Source: HGM12587 sp964580255 (GTDB lineage: Bacteria > Bacillota > Clostridia > Lachnospirales > Lachnospiraceae). Taken from it: DNA of 23,045 nt. The DNA is taken from NCBI GenBank assembly GCA_964580255.1, contig CAZOJX010000017.1:1-23045 (forward strand). Direction: 5' to 3'. The position numbers were made by a program, and so were the translations under genes. Below the pieces are notes generated by a model, which was given only the letters and a program-made list of their open reading frames with translations, did not search any database and was not told the origin of the DNA. Each line of letters starts with the position of its first letter. Positions within the stretch are counted from its first letter, which is position 1. Shown in pieces: positions 22,106-23,045 of this stretch.

Positions 22106-23045
22106 TATTGCTGCATTAGGGGAACTGCTCATTGATTTTACTGAGTCGGGAGTCAGTGCCGATGGAAGAAAGCTGTTTGAGCAGAATCCCGGCGGTGCGC
22201 CGGCAAATCTTCTGACAGTTGCCAGTCATATGGGTTACCGCACCGCATTTATCGGAAAAGTCGGAAAGGATATGCATGGAGAATTCCTAAAAAGAACCCT
22301 GCAAAAGGAAGGCATTGATACCAGCGGTCTGATCGAAGATCCGGACTGCTTTACAACGCTTGCATTTGTGGAGATTGATGAAAAAGGGGAACGAAGATTC
22401 TCTTTTGCAAGAAAACCGGGTGCCGATACCCAGTTAAGAAAAGAGGAACTGAATCGGGAACTTTTAACAAATTGTAAGATCTTTCATTTCGGTTCTCTGT
22501 CCTTAACCCAGGAACCTTCCAAAAGTACGGTTTTGGAAGCAATCAGGATCGCCAAAGAAGCGGGCGCACTTATTTCCTTTGATCCAAATTACAGGGCGCC
22601 TTTGTGGAAAAATCCAACTGAGGCAGTCGATGCTATCAAGGAAGTCCTTCCATTAGTGGATATTCTGAAAGTGTCTGATGAGGAGAGCGTTCTGGTGACA
22701 AAAGAACAGGATTACGAACAGGCGGCACAGTGCCTCCTGTCCATGGGCTTAAAGTTTGTAGCCATCACTTTGGGAAGCCAAGGAGCATTGGCCGCCACTG
22801 CCCAAAGAAAAGAATTTATCAGAGCTTGTGCGGTAAAGGCTGTGGATACTACCGGCGCCGGTGACTCCTTCTGGGGCGGATTTTTAAGCTGCTTTTTATC
22901 CCTTGGCCTGCCGCTGGAAGACATGAGCTGGGACCAGATTCGCCAGTGTGTGGAAATGGGAAATACAGTTGCAGGCTTGTGCGTGCAAAAACGCGGCGGG
23001 ATCCCGGCGATACCGACGAAGGAAATGGTGATGGAGAAGATGAAT
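22089..23045 (+). CDS. PfkB-family carbohydrate kinase, probable fructokinase (runs to window edge)
   Basis: This kinase phosphorylates a sugar with ATP; the closest resemblance is to ScrK-type fructokinases making fructose 6-phosphate. The frame is open for 319 codons to the last base of the window with no stop, and the family's usual length is about 320, so only the last few residues are probably missing. Features: GELLIDF at 11-17, the substrate glycine motif NPGGAPANLL at 33-42, the N-half PfkB segment FIGKVGKDMHGEF, SFDPNYRAPLW at 163-173, and signature 2 DTTGAGDSFWGGFL at 253-266 with catalytic Asp259. GGAGG at 22075-22079 supports the ATG at 22089, which overlaps the transporter's end by 17 bp. 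A 2-keto-3-deoxygluconate kinase role is a weaker alternative. Confidence 0.92.
   Translation, partial: MAKKVDIAALGELLIDFTESGVSADGRKLFEQNPGGAPANLLTVASHMGYRTAFIGKVGKDMHGEFLKRTLQKEGIDTSGLIEDPDCFTTLAFVEIDEKGERRFSFARKPGADTQLRKEELNRELLTNCKIFHFGSLSLTQEPSKSTVLEAIRIAKEAGALISFDPNYRAPLWKNPTEAVDAIKEVLPLVDILKVSDEESVLVTKEQDYEQAAQCLLSMGLKFVAITLGSQGALAATAQRKEFIRACAVKAVDTTGAGDSFWGGFLSCFLSLGLPLEDMSWDQIRQCVEMGNTVAGLCVQKRGGIPAIPTKEMVMEKMN

Noticed and set aside
1..23045. Mobile elements, CRISPR arrays, toxin-antitoxin pairs, tRNA or rRNA genes
   Set aside because: None seen: no long direct repeats with spacers, no transposase or integrase motifs, no cloverleaf, and codon use looks even throughout.

Overview
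The window reads as one chromosomal segment of a spore-forming, low-to-mid GC Gram-positive. The best fit is a clostridial Lachnospiraceae-type gut anaerobe. Evidence: clostridial-style cell-division and sporulation proteins, strong AGGAGG ribosome sites, and a division (dcw) cluster that runs on into spoIIGA-sigE-sigG. The genus cannot be fixed from sequence reading alone. No mobile element, CRISPR array, tRNA or rRNA gene is visible. Every gene is on the + strand except aroE.

Region 1 (1-12344) is the dcw cluster: rsmH, ftsL, two tandem class B penicillin-binding proteins, mraY, murD, ftsW, murA, ftsQ/divIB and ftsZ. These genes make lipid I/II precursors, polymerise and cross-link septal peptidoglycan, and build the Z ring. 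murG, murB and murC, often found in such clusters, are not here; a complete murA sits where murG would be expected. Extra regulation is visible: a long hairpin that buries the ribosome site of the second PBP gene, a strong promoter with a 5' leader hairpin before mraY, and a separate promoter before ftsZ.

Region 2 (12345-14182) holds two shikimate-pathway genes wedged between ftsZ and the sporulation genes. aroE (minus strand) and aroD (plus strand) are transcribed from back-to-back promoters whose -35 boxes are 3 bp apart.

Region 3 (14233-16671) is the sporulation block. spoIIGA lies behind a perfect -35/-10 pair with an abnormally long 21-bp spacer and Spo0A-box-like sequence, as expected of a Spo0A-activated spoIIG promoter. 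It is followed by sigE (with its pro-sequence) and sigG.

Region 4 (16684-18286) is a MATE efflux gene preceded by a well-formed but non-consensus purine-family riboswitch and an overlapping intrinsic terminator, wired as a predicted ligand-ON switch.

Region 5 (18296-23045) is a small sugar/polyol locus. It has a ROK-family repressor, a zinc-dependent sorbitol-type dehydrogenase, a GPH-family symporter and a PfkB fructokinase that runs to the window edge. Near-identical palindromes lie just downstream of the -10 boxes of both the repressor gene and the catabolic operon, so the locus looks like a self-contained regulon: import a polyol, oxidise it to a ketose, phosphorylate it.

The most useful leads are the variant riboswitch, the twin ROK operators, the RBS-sequestering hairpin between the PBP genes, and the proline-rich pro-SigE leader. 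I did not see a wholly new multi-gene system.
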